Source of the DNA: Emydura subglobosa
Taxonomy: Eukaryota > Chordata > Testudines > Chelidae
DNA: 64,000 bases
Assembly (NCBI GenBank): GCA_007922225.1
Contig: ML679956.1
Coordinates: 72,036,111-72,100,110, forward strand
Reading direction: 5' to 3'
The notes under the pieces were generated by a model that searched no databases, had not been told where the DNA came from, and saw nothing but the letters and a program-made list of their open reading frames with translations. This document shows, one piece after another, positions 61,501 to 64,000 of the stretch. A program made the position numbers and the translations under genes. How positions within the stretch are numbered: position 1 is the first letter of the stretch; every line of letters begins with the position of its first letter.

Positions 61501-63022
61501 GAATGTTAAAAACAATATAAAAATCTAAGTTAACACCTATTTAATTCCAAAGTCTAAAGAGTACTTTAGAGAAAGGAATTCTGTGTTAAAGGAATTCTAA
61601 TTCTCCAGCAGGGGTGATATCTGCATCTGAGACTCTCCACAAATATTCAGCAAAAAACAGGAAAGATCAGTTGAGATTCCTGATATTTCTAAGGAAAAAC
61701 AAAAACAGGGAAAAAAGGCCCCCCGCTTTAAAAACAAATTAGGGTCATGCCTCCATTTTGCTTCTTTATGGTGCATAAAGGAGCAAAAGGTATTTTTCAA
61801 AGTCTTTTGAAGGTCACCTTGAACTGAGTTATCTGGTATGTCAGATATCACATTTACTACACAAGGGTGGGGCATATCACCTGCATTTCATTTATTGCCC
61901 AAATTTGCAGCTTACAGCAAATGTTTTTGTAGCGCAGGCACAGTGGCAAAGAACAGTAGAATAGCCGATAGTCAACTCCATTTGGTAAGTATACAGTAGC
62001 AGCAATTAAGAGAAGAAATACTCTTAACAGCTCAGTACAGATTCAGGTTACCCAGATGGACTTTTGTAAGAAAAGAATTTAGATCAATAAATAGATTCTC
62101 TCTCCCTTCCCCCCAATATAATGGGGGTTTCTCATTATGGTGTTTTAAAAAATTAGAGAGAGATGGCAGTTGTGCGGAAGCAGAGATAATAGAACTTGAT
62201 CCATCTAGCATAAAAGGTGCTTAAGGTCTATTTGCCACCATATTTTTCCAATTCTATCATTCCCTAATAATTAAACAACTGCAGATATGTTCGAACTGTG
62301 TCCAAAATGAGTAAGACCATAGTAGCACAAGCATGTAACCAAAGTCACTCACTCCCCCAAATTCCTAAACCTTTTGAGCATGACAAAATGTAATGAATAC
62401 AACTTAACATCACCATGGAGACAGGAACCCAGCATATTTGTTTCAGCTTTTTCCTTTGTTACCATATATTACAGTGCTCTATAAAAATTTTCCTTTTTAA
62501 AGCATTTAGACAATACAAGACTAAAAGATGTCTGGAAATACACCTTATACAAAAATGAACTTTTATCTTAAAATAACATTCAAAAAGGCACTTCATTCTG
62601 TAAGAAAAAAATTCAGAGTCAGGTCAACTGCTCTAAGCAGGGGGTGAAAGAGTCTGCATAGTGGGAGGGGGAAAGGGGAAAAATTTGACTGCTGAAATAC
62701 AAGTTTCTTTTTTTTGGCATGTTTTAAGAAAAGCTGATCCAGTAAAATGTGTCCACTTATGAAAGTCATTAAAAGAGTCCCATTTAAAATAGCTTCTTTT
62801 TCTTTTTTAAAAAAGTAGTCTCAATACGTGATCTTAGACGTCAGGCTTCTGAAGACTTAACAGCATCACTCATGATTGTCCTTCGTGTACAATGTAACAG
62901 GAAGATCAAGAACAGCACTTCTGACAGGAGCGGCCTTCTCAAAGCCTGTTTGAAAGAGCTGTGAGAGATGAAGAGAGAGTCTATAGCAACTGCAATCAAC
63001 CAGCAGCAGTCTGATTTAAGGG
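58546..63022 (-). other. CTDSPL: CTDSPL 3' untranslated region
   Basis: From the stop codon to about 58546 the DNA is AT-rich, almost free of the SINE, CR1 and MITE debris that fills the rest of the window, and has no long frame. This contrast suggests a constrained long 3' UTR. On the minus strand an AATAAA signal lies at 58573-58568, followed after about 20 bases by a T-rich stretch, which suits a distal poly(A) site. Further AATAAA words at about 58982-58977 and 59107-59102, among others, could give shorter forms. The true end is inferred from sequence only. Confidence 0.65.
58568..58573 (-). terminator. CTDSPL: Candidate distal poly(A) signal of CTDSPL
   Basis: TTTATT on the plus strand is AATAAA on the minus strand. 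It is the last strong signal before repeats resume at 58080. Cleavage would fall near 58545-58555. Confidence 0.5.
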
Positions 63023-63148
63023 CTACCTGTTGCAAAGTTTGTGAAGCATACTGTAAACTTCTTCCTCTCTGCTTAGTCCTTCAAAGAAAGGAATAAGATC
63101 TAGCAGCTCTGTGTCCGTCATGTCATCAAACCAGGACTGCACAGGCAC
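63023..63148 (-). CDS. CTDSPL: CTD small phosphatase-like protein, last coding exon
   Basis: The acceptor is ctgcttcag before GTGCCTG; the exon is in phase 0 and encodes 41 residues and a TAG stop (63025-63023). The peptide runs [20 protein letters not shown], then [21 protein letters not shown]. This is the C-terminal helix region of the SCP family (haloacid-dehalogenase phosphatases that dephosphorylate the RNA polymerase II CTD and silence neuronal genes). [13 protein letters not shown] and CNR favour CTDSPL over CTDSP1 and CTDSP2. The catalytic DxDxT motif is encoded upstream, off the right edge. The exon is intact. Confidence 0.93.
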   Translation of the reverse strand: MPVQSWFDDMTDTELLDLIPFFEGLSREEEVYSMLHKLCNR

Positions 63149-64000
63149 CTGAAGCAGAGAAAGTTACAGAATAGAGGAGGCTTTGCTACATCAAGAACAG
63201 GTGCACAATTTCCATCTACCTCAGAATCATAGCTTACAGCACCTAGTGGCAGGCATCCTACCTGCAGCTAATGACCACGATAAAGAAAAGTTACTCCCCT
63301 GTAACTGGGGTTCAAGTACATTGCCAGTTCAGTCCCACATTCCTTAAGATATACTTGCACACCCACATCAAGACTGAAACCTCTGGAAAGCTAACTGCAG
63401 GCCTTCTTCCCAGATGTGGAATGTTCTAAGCAAAGTTACATGAGACATGGCACATCCCCTTCAATTTCTTCTGCCGCCTGACAATCCAAAATAGCCTGAA
63501 GAAGGGTTAAGACTATGAGTGTACACTGATAGTCTACTTGGAAAAACTCCAGTTACAGATAGTCTCTTTTCTTTCTCCCTAGAGTACTGTCAATACAGAT
63601 GCCTATGCAAGGAGCAAGAAACCCTTTTGGAAGTGTGGTTGAGGAGGAGATATATGAACAATGAGTATCCTGCTGCTCTGGACTATACATCAGATTTTGA
63701 GGCCAGGTTCAGAGAATAATGCTTCATTAAGGTCTAGGCTGGTCTCCAGGAAGAGTTTTGTGTATTACCACTATGGGATCTCATTGAAGTAATGCATTAG
63801 AGGCTGTCTTGGATCTAGTTACATTCTCTGGTGCCTCCAGGGACTGGAATAGCCACTAGTTTATAGTGTTTTTCGACACAGGATTTAGTTACTCAGATAA
63901 CTTCTTAGCATTGGATTTTAGGCCACAAAAATTGGTCTGGAACTGGCTCTGAATCTTAAACATCAGCATGGATTAGAGTTGAGGCTCCTGATCCTTGCAG
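63149..64000 (-). other. CTDSPL: Last intron of CTDSPL (partial)
   Basis: The intron continues past the right edge. It holds one inverted-end repeat (63278-63585) and otherwise unique DNA. A 66-codon plus-strand frame at 63519-63719 overlaps that repeat and is not supported. In human, CTDSPL carries mir-26a-1 in another intron; I see no such hairpin here. Confidence 0.8.
63278..63585. repeat. MITE-like element with inverted ends
   Basis: The left end, agttactcccctgtaactgg, then ggttcaagtac, faces gtctacttggaaaaactcca, then gttacagatagtctc, inverted. The wording is typical of a repeat common in turtle DNA. Target duplications are not clear. Confidence 0.6.

Noticed and set aside
63519..63719. 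66-codon plus frame in the CTDSPL intron
   Set aside because: It overlaps an inverted-end repeat, and the gene is on the other strand.
63149..64000. mir-26a-1 inside a CTDSPL intron
   Set aside because: The mature sequence is not seen; in human it lies in a different intron.

Overview
The window looks like a vertebrate (amniote) nuclear genome, most likely a turtle or close relative. Evidence: spliced exons with canonical vertebrate acceptors and donors; decayed CR1 LINE copies; many MIR-like CORE-SINEs; and hAT-type MITEs of the kinds common in turtle and crocodilian DNA. The organism call comes from repeat style and remembered gene families, not from a search.

Two protein-coding loci are recognisable, both on the minus strand. 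At the left (343-13625) lie the first five coding exons of VILL, a villin-like member of the gelsolin family. They run right to left: 13544-13625 (start codon), 9384-9458, 4998-5194, 2042-2150 and 343-453. The exon phases fit together without a break and give about 187 residues: gelsolin repeat S1, the S1-S2 linker and the start of S2. The rest of the gene lies off the left edge. At the right, 63023-63148 is the last coding exon of CTDSPL, a small C-terminal-domain phosphatase. It is followed by an AT-rich, repeat-poor stretch read as its long 3' UTR, down to about 58550. CTDSPL upstream of VILL on the same strand matches the gene order remembered for human 3p22.

The roughly 45 kb between them (13626-58545) holds no gene I can recognise. 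It is made of dispersed repeats: about two dozen MIR-like SINE fragments, eight CR1 pieces (the longest at 34745-35990 and 43870-45855, both with broken reverse-transcriptase frames), and several MITE families. Two MITEs (6666-7044 and 9935-10123, inside VILL introns) still show flanking 8-bp duplications. A palindromic MITE family (2170-2690, 28640-29150, 42420-42910) carries paired ZNF143/Staf-like motifs. A candidate untranslated first exon of VILL is at 25658-25789. Candidate CTCF motifs near 14802 (plus) and 54200 (minus) flank the intergenic block in convergent orientation.

I found no convincing tRNA, rRNA, miRNA, CRISPR or prokaryote-type feature. The most unusual unexplained item is an open frame of 336 codons at 17714-18724 (minus) that matches no family I know. 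No wholly new biological system is evident.
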